Below, in pieces: positions 1 through 7,024 of a stretch of 15,483 nt of DNA. The notes under the pieces are model-generated. The model was not told the DNA's origin. It did no database searches and worked only from the letters and a program-made list of their open reading frames with translations. The position numbers and the translations under genes are program-made. Numbering within the stretch: position 1 is the first letter of the stretch; every line of letters begins with the position of its first letter. The stretch comes from Spirochaetaceae bacterium (GTDB taxonomy: Bacteria > Spirochaetota > Spirochaetia > SZUA-6 > Bin103): positions 6,433 through 21,915 of the forward strand of contig JAPPKD010000342.1 of assembly GCA_028820215.1 (NCBI GenBank), in the 5' to 3' direction.

Positions 1-814
1 CATCGATGTGCACATCGTGCGTGTGCGGGTGACCGCCGCCGTCCGTGACGGTGTCGATCGCACGGCCGGCGAGCTGGCACGCGCGGTGCCGGAGCAGATA
101 GTAGACGGCGATGGTCGTCTTGCCGCTGCCCGCGGTCCCGGACAGCAGCACCGGCGGCTCGCTGTGCAGCAGGCGAGCCTGCTCGCCGGTCAAAAAGAGA
201 TACAGGCGCACGCCATCCGGGTCTTCCGTCTCCAGGATGCGGCGCCACTCTTCGTCGTCGACCACCAGCCAGCGCTGCGGCCCAGCGTCCGGGGCGCTGC
301 CGTTGGGATGGCCGCCCTCGCTTTGGCCGCCGGGCTGATCGGTGCGGCCGTGGCTCGCTGCGACCGGGAACGGGCGCTCGAACGGCACGCCGAGACGCTC
401 CTCGGGCAGATCGTCGAGCACCAGCTCCGGGAGATCCTCGAACTCATCCGGACGAAAGTCCAGAAACGGCGCGTTGGCAGCAACGATGCGCCGCTCCGCC
501 GCGGTGACGTCGTCGTGCTTGACCACGCCCCAGACGTAGATCCGGGTGTCGCCGGCGCCGCTCACCTCGCCACCCGGGACGCCGGCCGCAGGAGCGCGAC
601 CCAGCGTGAACAGGATGCGGTCGCCCCGCGTCAGCCGCGCCTCGAAGCTGGACCGGCCGCCCTTGAGCTTCTTGACCCGCACGCCGGCATCCCACATGCC
701 GTGCCGGAGGAACTCCAGCTTCTCGCGCAGCCGCTCCTTCTGGCGGCTGCCCAGGGCAGCGATATGCGAGCGGACGGCGTCGTGGAGGAGCAGGAGATAC
801 GTGCGTTGCTGCAT
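1..814 (-). CDS. SF1 (UvrD-like) helicase N-terminal part with RelE-like domain, truncated by window edge
   Basis: The frame is open from an ATG at 814 to the left edge: 271 residues without a stop, so the gene continues outside the window. Residues about 207-240 carry a superfamily-1 helicase signature: a Q-motif (LTGEQARLL, Gln212) followed by Walker A GTAGSGKTT (226-234). This implies ATP-driven DNA or RNA unwinding. Residues about 1-105 resemble the RelE/ParE fold: two helices, then KKLKGGRSSFEARLTRGDRI and later RIYVWGVVKHDD, like the beta strands of RelE toxins. A Gly/Pro-rich linker (about 152-180) separates the parts. RelE-like domains before UvrD-type helicases are, to my knowledge, found in other bacteria; here that domain is my inference from pattern. 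No clear ribosome site precedes the ATG. The gene lies 58 bases downstream of the transporter on the same strand. The helicase core is probable, the start less sure. Confidence 0.72.
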   Translation of the reverse strand, partial: MQQRTYLLLLHDAVRSHIAALGSRQKERLREKLEFLRHGMWDAGVRVKKLKGGRSSFEARLTRGDRILFTLGRAPAAGVPGGEVSGAGDTRIYVWGVVKHDDVTAAERRIVAANAPFLDFRPDEFEDLPELVLDDLPEERLGVPFERPFPVAASHGRTDQPGGQSEGGHPNGSAPDAGPQRWLVVDDEEWRRILETEDPDGVRLYLFLTGEQARLLHSEPPVLLSGTAGSGKTTIAVYYLLRHRACQLAGRAIDTVTDGGGHPHTHDVHID

Positions 815-872
815 GCCGGGGCCGTCCGTGGATCGTACCCCATACGGACGTGCGCCGCGCCGGCTCCGGGGC

Positions 873-2129
873 TCAGGTCGCCTCGCCGCGCACGGCGGCG
901 TCGGCCCGCCGCGGCATGAGGAGCAGCGCCAGCAGCTTGAGGGCCACGCCGGCGCCGATCAGCAGGTGGATGGGCCGGGGATCGATCGTCTCGGCCTGCA
1001 CGTCGAGCCCGAACACGCTGCGCAGCAGCGCGGCGGTGAGCAGCGGGGTGAAGGCGCTCACCAGTCCGCGGCTGAAGAAGATCAGCGTGAAGTCGCCGGT
1101 CTGATCGCCCCGCGTGCCCCAGCGCATGATCAGCGTCTGCTCAGCAGGGCTCATGATGCCCCGCGCCGCCTCCTGAAGGATCAGCGCGACCGCGACCAGC
1201 ACCGCCGCACCCGGCGTGGCGCCGATCAGCAGCAGGGGAATCAGCGAACTGATCACGACCGACACCTGGAACAGCGGCAGCGGCTCGTGGTGCTTCTGCA
1301 GCCACCGGTTGGCGAACGCGGACAGGCCCTTCGCGGCTTTCGACGCCGCCAGGAACGCGTTGATCAGGAAGAACGACAGCCCCAGGTACTTGAGGTAGAG
1401 GATGTCCAGGAACGAGGAGCCCAGCCCGTCGGCGAATGCCGTCGCGGTCTGGAACAGGTACATGCGCCGGAACGGGCCGAACCGCAGCGAGCGCGTCACC
1501 TGGCCGCGGACCGACTGGCGCGCCGGATGCCCGGCCGCGGAGTCATGCGCCGACGCCAGCAGCCACAGCGCCACCGTCCCGAACAGCAGGCCGGTGCCGA
1601 ACGCCAGCGCGAATCCTGCGGTGCCGGGCAGCGCGTCCACCAGCGCGCCGGCCAGCGGCGGCGCCACCACCGCGCCGATCATGGCGACCGACAGCCGGGT
1701 GCTAAGGAATCGGCTGTGCTCCGCAGGAGGGATGGCGTCGGAGATCCACGCCCGGCTCAGCGGCGCGTACAACGCGGACGCGATGCGGGCGATGCCGGCC
1801 AGCGCCAGCAGCCACCACACCGCGTCCGACGGGCGCGTGAACAGCAGCAGCAGGATGCCCACGCGGCTGCACAGCCGGATCGCGTACACCGTCATCATGA
1901 CGATGCGCCGCGAGCCGCACGCCGCCCGCACCAGCCATGGCGCGACCAGGATGGCCGCGAACCCGAAACCTCCGATCGACCCCAGCAGGCCGATCTGGAT
2001 GGTCGTGGCCCCCAGCCACAGCGCCAGGCCCGTGAACACCACACCCTCGGTCGCGTAGCTGAACAGGTTCTGGAACAGAAACTCCAGCGTCAGCGCGCGC
2101 GAGGTGCGGCGCTGGTCGGGAGCATTCAT
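873..2129 (-). CDS. Major facilitator superfamily (MFS) transporter
   Basis: A 418-residue protein made mostly of hydrophobic helices, the usual length for a 12-helix MFS carrier of the inner membrane. The first helix lies near residues 15-42. A basic loop holding CGSRR follows the second helix, as in the MFS loop 2-3. A longer polar stretch near the middle (about 193-215, HDSAAGHPARQSVRGQ) fits the central cytoplasmic loop between six-helix halves. The substrate cannot be read from the sequence; single-component MFS proteins of this type often export small molecules or drugs. The ATG at 2129 is preceded by the purine run GAGGAAGGAG, which supports this start. It diverges from the aminotransferase gene across 82 bases and could share control with it. 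The long open frame on the opposite strand is a GC-rich shadow. Confidence 0.85.
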   Translation of the reverse strand: MNAPDQRRTSRALTLEFLFQNLFSYATEGVVFTGLALWLGATTIQIGLLGSIGGFGFAAILVAPWLVRAACGSRRIVMMTVYAIRLCSRVGILLLLFTRPSDAVWWLLALAGIARIASALYAPLSRAWISDAIPPAEHSRFLSTRLSVAMIGAVVAPPLAGALVDALPGTAGFALAFGTGLLFGTVALWLLASAHDSAAGHPARQSVRGQVTRSLRFGPFRRMYLFQTATAFADGLGSSFLDILYLKYLGLSFFLINAFLAASKAAKGLSAFANRWLQKHHEPLPLFQVSVVISSLIPLLLIGATPGAAVLVAVALILQEAARGIMSPAEQTLIMRWGTRGDQTGDFTLIFFSRGLVSAFTPLLTAALLRSVFGLDVQAETIDPRPIHLLIGAGVALKLLALLLMPRRADAAVRGEAT

Positions 2130-2130
2130 G

Positions 2131-2140
2131 CTCCTTCCTC
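2131..2140 (-). promoter_or_regulatory. Ribosome binding site of the MFS gene
   Basis: On the minus strand the bases read GAGGAAGGAG, then one base and the ATG at 2129. The upstream GAGG gives a usual spacing of about 7 bases. Confidence 0.6.
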
Positions 2141-2163
2141 AACGACGGGGTAAGCGGGCATGA

Positions 2164-2205
2164 TCGGGACATGACACATCCCGACTCCAGCATAGCCTTC
2201 GGGCT
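2164..2205. promoter_or_regulatory. Divergent intergenic region with inverted repeat and UUCG hairpin
   Basis: The 82-base gap between the MFS and aminotransferase starts holds an inverted repeat, TCGGGA (2164-2169) and TCCCGA (2179-2184), with a 9-base spacer, a spacing possible for a dimeric repressor site. It also holds a short hairpin, AGCC-TTCG-GGCT (2194-2205), with a stable UUCG-type loop. The hairpin ends 6 bases before the GTG start, where a ribosome site would normally be; no Shine-Dalgarno sequence is visible there. I see no clear -35/-10 pair. A regulatory role is inference. Confidence 0.3.
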
Positions 2206-2211
2206 TCGAAC

Positions 2212-3141
2212 GTGAACGTGGACCACGCAGGACCGCTCGCCTACCTAAACGGCGAGTTCATTCCGACCGAGGAGTGCAAGCTGCCGGTCTACGACCTGGG
2301 CATCGTGCTGGGAGCGGCGGTCACCGACTTCCTGCGCACCTTCGGCGGCGTGCCCTACCGGCTGGCCGACCACGTGAACCGCCTGTACCGGTCGTGCCGG
2401 TACGCGCACATCGATCCGCCGATCGACGCCGAGGAGTCGATGGAGGTCACGCGCCGGCTGATCGCCCACAACCGACAGGTCGCCGGCGGCGCCGAGCTCG
2501 GGGTGATCTATTACGTGACGGCAGGGCAGAACCCGGTCTACGCCGGCGCCGCGGCGCTGCCGAAGCACAGAACCGCCACTTACGTTCAGCACACCTTCCC
2601 GATGCCGTTCCATCTCTGGAAGCCGATGTTCACCCGCGGCGTGCACTGCGTGACGCCTTCGAACCGCCACTGGCCCCCCGAGTGCCTGTCGTCGAAGATC
2701 AAGAACCGCAACCGGTTGCACATGTGGATCGGCGACTACCAGGCGCACCAGATCGACCCTGCCGCGATGGCCGTCTATCTGGACATCCACGGCAACATCA
2801 CCGAAACCGGCGGCTCCAACTTCGTCATCTACCGGGACGGCCAGGTGGTGTCTCCGCGGCGGCGCAACATCCTGTGGGGCATCAGCCTGACGGTACTCAC
2901 CGAGCTGCTGGCCGATCTTGGCATCGGCTTCATGGAGGACGACCTGCAGACCTACGACGCGATCAACGCGGAGGAGGCATGGGTGCCCACCACGCCGTAT
3001 TGCCTGGCGCCGGTGGTGCGCTTCAACGGCGTTCCGATCGGCGACGGCACGCCGGGGCCGGTGTGGCGCCGCGTGCTGGACCGTTGGAGCGAGGTGGTCG
3101 GCACCGACATCTACGATGAGGTCGCGGGCAGCTCCGAGTAG
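2212..3141 (+). CDS. Class IV aminotransferase (branched-chain / D-amino-acid type, PLP-dependent)
   Basis: A 309-residue protein, typical length for the IlvE / D-alanine aminotransferase / aminodeoxychorismate lyase superfamily. The N-terminus has the family pattern YLNGEFIP...VYDLG and the HVNRL segment (Arg57). The expected PLP-binding lysine is Lys162 in SSKIKNRNRL: its 12-residue distance to the following Gly174 matches that in E. coli IlvE. Glu198 in GNITETGGSN is the usual partner of the pyridine nitrogen, and a C-terminal PTTPYCLAPV segment matches the cofactor phosphate loop. It should move an amino group between an amino acid and a 2-oxo acid in the cytoplasm; the substrate is not clear. 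The start is GTG at 2212, the first of two GTG codons two codons apart, without a good ribosome site. The next gene begins 4 bases after its stop, so the two are probably cotranscribed. Confidence 0.87.
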   Translation: MNVDHAGPLAYLNGEFIPTEECKLPVYDLGIVLGAAVTDFLRTFGGVPYRLADHVNRLYRSCRYAHIDPPIDAEESMEVTRRLIAHNRQVAGGAELGVIYYVTAGQNPVYAGAAALPKHRTATYVQHTFPMPFHLWKPMFTRGVHCVTPSNRHWPPECLSSKIKNRNRLHMWIGDYQAHQIDPAAMAVYLDIHGNITETGGSNFVIYRDGQVVSPRRRNILWGISLTVLTELLADLGIGFMEDDLQTYDAINAEEAWVPTTPYCLAPVVRFNGVPIGDGTPGPVWRRVLDRWSEVVGTDIYDEVAGSSE

Positions 3142-3145
3142 CCCC

Positions 3146-4426
3146 ATGTCCAGCCACCGGCAGTCGGGCCAGATCGCCCGCATCGTACGGCACGCGGGGT
3201 CGCTCGTCATGGCGGTGGCGATCGTGCTCTCGGCAGGGGCCGAGCCAACCGACGCGGACTCCGTCATCGCAAGCCGCTTCGACGAGGTGCGGGCGCTCTG
3301 GGTGATCCGGCACTCGCTCGACAGCCCCGAATCGGTGCGCACGATGGTGGAGGAGGCCGCCGGCAGCGGCTTCAACACGCTCCTGGTGCAGGTTCGTGGC
3401 CGCGGTGACGCCCTGTACACATCGAGCCTGGAGCCGCGCAGGGAGCAGTTGATCGACGACCCGACGTTCGACCCGCTGCAGCTCGTGATCGACGAAGCAC
3501 ACGCGCGCGGAATGGACGTGCACGCGTGGGTGAATACGTTTCTGGTGTGGGGGCCGGTGGACCCGCCGCGGAGCCCCATTCACCTGGTCAACGCCAACCC
3601 CGAGTGGCTGGCCGTGCCGCGCAGCCTGGGCCGGGAACTCCACCACCGTAACCCGCGCGACCCTGTCTACCTGCGGAGGCTCACCGAGCACGCGTGGGCC
3701 AACAAGCTCACGGTCACCGGGTTGTGGTCCAGCCCCTCGCATCCGGCGGTGCAGGCACGGGTGCAGGCGGTCTGGCTGGAGCTGGCCACCAACTACGACC
3801 TGCAGGGCATCCACTTCGACTACGTGCGGCTGCCGTCGCCGGACTTCGACTACTCGCGCGGAACACTCGACCGCTTCCGTTCGTGGGTCAGGCCGCACTT
3901 GTCGAGCGAGCGCTACGCCGATCTCGTCCGGGCGTCGATGTCCGACCCCTACGCGATGACCGACGCGGTCGGCGACCTGTGGGACCAGTTCCGGCGCGAT
4001 CAAGTGTCGATGCTAGTCCGGCGCGTATATCGCTCGGTGAAGGAAGTCCGCCCCGAACTGATCATCTCGGCGGCGCTGTTCGCGGACCCGAAAGAGGCGC
4101 GCGTCAAGAAGTACCAGGACTGGTGGGGCTGGCTGGCCGACGGCGTCCTGGACGTGGCGGTGCCGATGGCGTACACGACCGATCGCGAGCAGTTCGGCGC
4201 CTGGGTCGAGGAGGCGCGGATCTCCGCCGGCGAACGCGAACGTGTCTGGGTGGGAGTCGGCGCCTACAAGAACCCGGTGAATGAGACGCTGCGGCAGATC
4301 GAGGACGCTCGCGAGCGGGGAGTGGGCGGCGTCGTGGTATTCGCGTATGACTCCGCAGCGAAGACGCCTGCGCAGCCCGGTTCGCCCGCTCCGCTGCAGC
4401 AGATCGGCCGCGAAGCTTTCCAGTAA
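3146..4426 (+). CDS. Secreted family-10-like glycosylhydrolase (GHL10 / DUF187 type)
   Basis: The frame opens upstream inside the aminotransferase gene, but the ATG at 3146, just after that gene's stop, gives a 426-residue protein with a signal peptide: basic n-region to Arg15, hydrophobic core about 18-29, and SAGA|EP for cleavage near residue 32. There is no lipobox Cys. The mature part has the layout of GHL10 proteins: DEVRALWV near 46, the strand NTLLVQVRGRGDALY (77-91), DVHAWVNTF (124-132), GIHFDYVRLP (221-230) and DVAVPMAYT (336-344), consistent with a TIM barrel. Asp225 and Asp336 are candidate active-site acids. The family is thought to act on cell-wall or other glycans, and few members have been tested. 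It is exported, so it acts in the periplasm or outside. The pairing with an aminotransferase is unexplained. Confidence 0.85.
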   Translation: MSSHRQSGQIARIVRHAGSLVMAVAIVLSAGAEPTDADSVIASRFDEVRALWVIRHSLDSPESVRTMVEEAAGSGFNTLLVQVRGRGDALYTSSLEPRREQLIDDPTFDPLQLVIDEAHARGMDVHAWVNTFLVWGPVDPPRSPIHLVNANPEWLAVPRSLGRELHHRNPRDPVYLRRLTEHAWANKLTVTGLWSSPSHPAVQARVQAVWLELATNYDLQGIHFDYVRLPSPDFDYSRGTLDRFRSWVRPHLSSERYADLVRASMSDPYAMTDAVGDLWDQFRRDQVSMLVRRVYRSVKEVRPELIISAALFADPKEARVKKYQDWWGWLADGVLDVAVPMAYTTDREQFGAWVEEARISAGERERVWVGVGAYKNPVNETLRQIEDARERGVGGVVVFAYDSAAKTPAQPGSPAPLQQIGREAFQ

Positions 4427-4499
4427 AACGGCGCTATCGGTAGCGACGGAGGTAGGCGGCAAGCAACGGATCGAAGACGAACCGCTTCATGTTACGGGT

Positions 4500-4524
4500 C
4501 GTATCATACCGTTTGTATCATACG
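4500..4524. terminator. Hairpin between convergent genes, possible transcription end
   Basis: CGTATCATAC (4500-4509) and GTATCATACG (4515-4524) form a 10-pair stem with one central mismatch and a 5-base loop. It lies in an AT-richer patch between the glycosylhydrolase stop (4426) and the PhyH1 stop (4552). No T-run follows on either strand, so it is not a canonical intrinsic terminator. Each arm is itself an odd palindrome (GTAT-C-ATAC), so a protein binding site is the alternative. A smaller hairpin, CGCTA-TCGG-TAGCG, lies at 4432-4445. Confidence 0.35.
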
Positions 4525-4551
4525 ATCGCGCGCCAGGGACGATTGTTGCGC

Positions 4552-5355
4552 CTAAGAGGGCTCCAGACCCAGCTCCAGCAGCGGCGCGACCATCTTTCGC
4601 AGCCGCGGGTCGCCGGACTCCGCGAACGCGCGCGGCGCGTTGATCCCGCGGCCCATGGCGTTCCGGTACTTCACCCATCGTTTCTGGTGCGCGGCAACCG
4701 GATTGGCCATGAACGCGAAGGAGAGCTGCCGGCGTACTCCCTTCGCGCCGAAGGCCGCGTGCGGGAGATCCTCGGTGAACACGCACGCGTCGCCCAACCG
4801 TGACGGCAGCGGCAGGTGCGGCACCTCCTGCGGCCTGATACCCCACGGGAGCTCGTCCTGCAGCGTGCGGTTGCGCACCGGGAAGAGGTAGTCCGGCACC
4901 CCGCCCCAGAGGGAGTCCATCCACCGCAGCAGGTTGCGGTGGGCGCCGGGTATGATGCGCAGGCAGCCGTTGGTCTCGTCCAGATCGTCCAGGTACAGGG
5001 AGACCTTGATCGAGACGAGCGGCTTCTGCTCGACGCCGCTGGCGCCCTGCCAGGGGGTATCCCCGACGTGCCACTGGGCGTCCGAGCCCTCGTACGTGAA
5101 GTCGTGCCCCAGGATCCTGGACGGGATGTCGTACACGCGCTCGTCCAGCAGCAGCGCCCGGACCCGCTCGCCGATCACGGCCACGTCGCCGATGCCGCCA
5201 CTCTTCGTGGCGGTGTCACCGGGAACCAGGCCGCGCTCGTGACCGAGCCGTTCCAGCTCCTCGCGGATCGCCAGCGCTTCATCACGCGACAGCAGGCCGG
5301 GCAGCGGCAAAAAACCGAAGGCGATGAAGTGCCAGACGTTCTCGGTTCCGATCAT
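4552..5355 (-). CDS. PhyH1: phytanoyl-CoA dioxygenase-like protein lacking the HxD iron motif
   Basis: A 267-residue member of the Fe(II)/2-oxoglutarate dioxygenase PhyH family. Its ATG overlaps the stop of the upstream PhyH2 gene (ATGA, 5352-5355), implying coupled translation; the frame extends further upstream, but only inside PhyH2. Recognisable parts are HFIAFGFLPLPGLL at the N-terminus, [20 protein letters not shown] (116-135) with PGAHR after it, and LPHAAFG with distal His199, followed by Arg208 for the 2-oxoglutarate carboxylate. At the site where active members read WHxD, this protein reads W102-Q-G-A105, so both His and Asp ligands are missing. An H-V-G-D sequence (96-99) just before it is shared with PhyH4. 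The C-terminus has the DPRLRKMV...ELG tail common to all four paralogs. It could be a non-catalytic partner, an enzyme with a different metal site, or inactive. Family call strong, activity open. Confidence 0.88.
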   Translation of the reverse strand: MIGTENVWHFIAFGFLPLPGLLSRDEALAIREELERLGHERGLVPGDTATKSGGIGDVAVIGERVRALLLDERVYDIPSRILGHDFTYEGSDAQWHVGDTPWQGASGVEQKPLVSIKVSLYLDDLDETNGCLRIIPGAHRNLLRWMDSLWGGVPDYLFPVRNRTLQDELPWGIRPQEVPHLPLPSRLGDACVFTEDLPHAAFGAKGVRRQLSFAFMANPVAAHQKRWVKYRNAMGRGINAPRAFAESGDPRLRKMVAPLLELGLEPS

Positions 5356-6164
5356 GAGTCCGGTCCGCCGGCGGGAAAGCCGAGCTCCTGCAGCCCCGTG
5401 ACCATCGCCCGGACCCGTGGGTCCGGGTGGGTGAGCAGGGAGCGGGGCTGGTAGCAGCCCTCCGGCTGCACGGCCGCCCGAGACTTGAGGTGGACCACCT
5501 GGTCCTCCCGCCACGGCAACTGCAGGAAGGCGATGGCGATCTGCCGCCGGGGGAACTTCGTGCCGAACGCGCAGTGCAGGAGGTTCTCCGGAAACACCAG
5601 CACGTCGCCCGGCCGGGTGGCGAGCGCCTGGTGCGGCACGTCCTCAGGCGCGAGCCCGAACGGCGGATGCTGCCAGATGACGTCGCGGTTCTTCAGCCCG
5701 AAGAAGTAGTCCGGCACGTCGTGCCAGACCGGGTCGCCGATCCAGTGCCAGTCGCGGTGGGTGCCGGGGATGACCCGCAGCGCGCCGCTCTCGCCGTCCA
5801 GCGGGTCCAGGTAGAGCGCGATCTTGATGTGCCGGAACGGCCAGCGGATCACCGCGGAGTCGGCGTGCCACGGCGAGTCGGAGCCGTAGATCCCGCAGCC
5901 GAACCCCTCGAACTGAAATCCCTCGCCGAGCAGCTTGTACGGGATATCCCGGATCAGCTCGTGGGTCAGGAACCAATCGCGCAGGTCCCGCACGGATGCC
6001 CGGTCGGCGCTGAGCTGGTCCGTCGTACCGGGGTCGACGCCGGAGCGGCGGATGGCGGCGTCGAACTCGCGCTGGATGAACACGGTCTCTTCAGCATCGA
6101 ACGCTTGCTCCAGGTGCAGGTAGCCGAACGCCTGGAACAGGTCGACCTGATCGCTCGTCAGCAC
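5352..6164 (-). CDS. PhyH2: phytanoyl-CoA dioxygenase family protein with intact iron site
   Basis: A 270-residue PhyH-family protein and the only one of the four with the full triad: His100-Ala-Asp102 in SPWHADS, and distal His197 in LLHCAFG. Arg206 is the expected 2-oxoglutarate anchor. The core strand IKIALYLDPLDGESGALRVI (113-132) and following PGTHR match human PHYH around its HQD motif. It should hydroxylate a small substrate using O2 and 2-oxoglutarate, releasing succinate and CO2; the substrate is unknown, and family members act on far more than phytanoyl-CoA. It starts with GTG at 6164. A full AGGAGG lies 6 bases upstream and overlaps the stop of PhyH3, which fixes this start. It is the middle of three tandem PhyH genes, and its stop overlaps the PhyH1 start. 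Confidence 0.92.
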   Translation of the reverse strand: MLTSDQVDLFQAFGYLHLEQAFDAEETVFIQREFDAAIRRSGVDPGTTDQLSADRASVRDLRDWFLTHELIRDIPYKLLGEGFQFEGFGCGIYGSDSPWHADSAVIRWPFRHIKIALYLDPLDGESGALRVIPGTHRDWHWIGDPVWHDVPDYFFGLKNRDVIWQHPPFGLAPEDVPHQALATRPGDVLVFPENLLHCAFGTKFPRRQIAIAFLQLPWREDQVVHLKSRAAVQPEGCYQPRSLLTHPDPRVRAMVTGLQELGFPAGGPDS

Positions 6165-6170
6165 GATCCG

Positions 6171-6176
6171 CCTCCT
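6171..6176 (-). promoter_or_regulatory. Ribosome binding site of PhyH2
   Basis: A perfect AGGAGG on the minus strand, 6 bases before the GTG at 6164. It overlaps the PhyH3 stop codon (6175-6177), so ribosomes ending PhyH3 can restart on PhyH2. Confidence 0.75.
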
Positions 6177-6975
6177 ACGCGGGATCGAAGCCGAGCTCCG
6201 TCCACCGGGCCACCGTCTCCCTCAGGGCGGGATCGGTGCTTGCCGCTACCGCCCGCGGCATCCGGAACTCGCCGCCGGAGCAGGCGTCGCGCTGGCGCAG
6301 AAAGTAGAGCTGGGCGTCCGTGCGCGGCTCGGCCGCGTAGGTGATCTCGATCAGCCGGCGCGGCTCGGTGACCCCGAGCGCCGCGTGCAGGACATCCGGC
6401 GTGTAGACCACCACGTCCCCGGGCTCGGTGGGCGCCGTGAAGGCCGGAATCTGTCCGTCGGTGACACCCAGGGAGTTGTGGTCCCAGCGCAACGCCGGAT
6501 TGCGCAGCCCGTACAGGTAGTCGGGCGCCTTCTGCCAGCGCGGCTCCAGCAGGCGCAGATAGTTGCGGTGCGAGCACGGCACGAAGCGCAGGCAGCCGTC
6601 GTCGGCATCCGCGCGGTCCAGGGCGACGGCGACGGCGATGTGCTGCAACGGCCATGGGGGCAGCTCGCCGCCTCCTTGCCACGGCAGATCCGCGGCCAGC
6701 AGCCGGCAGCGCACGTGCAGCGGCAGCCAGCCATGGCCCAGCACCTTGGAGGGGATGTCGGCCACCCGCTCGTCGGTCAGCAGCCGCAGGCCCAGGCCGT
6801 CCTGCACGCCCCACGGGGAGACGGACCGCGTGCCGGTGCCGTCGCCGTCCGGCGCCGCCTGCATGGCCGCGTCGAACTGCGCCGACAGGCGATCCACCTC
6901 CCCGGCGCCGAAGAAGCCAGGCAGGTGCACGTAGCCGAAGGTGTTGAACAGGGAGACCTGACCGTAGTCGAGCAT
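6175..6975 (-). CDS. PhyH3: divergent phytanoyl-CoA dioxygenase-like protein lacking the HxD motif
   Basis: A 266-residue protein and the most divergent of the four paralogs. The chosen ATG at 6975 gives the shared N-terminus (VSLFNTFGYVHLPGFF) and has AAGGTG upstream. The fold signature is kept: IAVAVALDRADADDGCLRFV (113-132) followed by PCSHR, then GDVVVYTPDVLHAALG with His197 and Arg206. At the WHxD site it reads W99-Q-G-G102, so the first His is Gln and the Asp is Gly, close to the Q-G-A of PhyH1. It also lacks the H-V-G-D seen in PhyH1 and PhyH4. The tail DPALRET...ELGFDP matches the paralogs. The frame is intact with normal codon use, which argues against a decaying gene. It probably heads the three-gene PhyH run, 49 bases after the MBL gene. 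Its catalytic ability is doubtful. Confidence 0.86.
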   Translation of the reverse strand: MLDYGQVSLFNTFGYVHLPGFFGAGEVDRLSAQFDAAMQAAPDGDGTGTRSVSPWGVQDGLGLRLLTDERVADIPSKVLGHGWLPLHVRCRLLAADLPWQGGGELPPWPLQHIAVAVALDRADADDGCLRFVPCSHRNYLRLLEPRWQKAPDYLYGLRNPALRWDHNSLGVTDGQIPAFTAPTEPGDVVVYTPDVLHAALGVTEPRRLIEITYAAEPRTDAQLYFLRQRDACSGGEFRMPRAVAASTDPALRETVARWTELGFDPA

Positions 6976-7024
6976 CAACGCACCTTGCCGGCTCGGTACA
7001 GGGCAGTTGTAGCGCGGGGCAGGC

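Noticed and set aside
8..919. A 303-residue plus-strand frame at the left end
   Set aside because: It overlaps the minus-strand frame that carries Q-motif and Walker A sequences; no recognisable domain on this strand.
546..2153. A 535-residue plus-strand frame opposite the MFS gene
   Set aside because: Its Gln/Arg-rich, low-complexity composition and full overlap with a clear membrane transporter mark it as a shadow frame.
4552..6975. PhyH1 and PhyH3 as pseudogenes
   Set aside because: Both frames are full length, with coupled starts, conserved distal His/Arg and the shared C-terminal tail; only the first metal motif differs, and in the same way.
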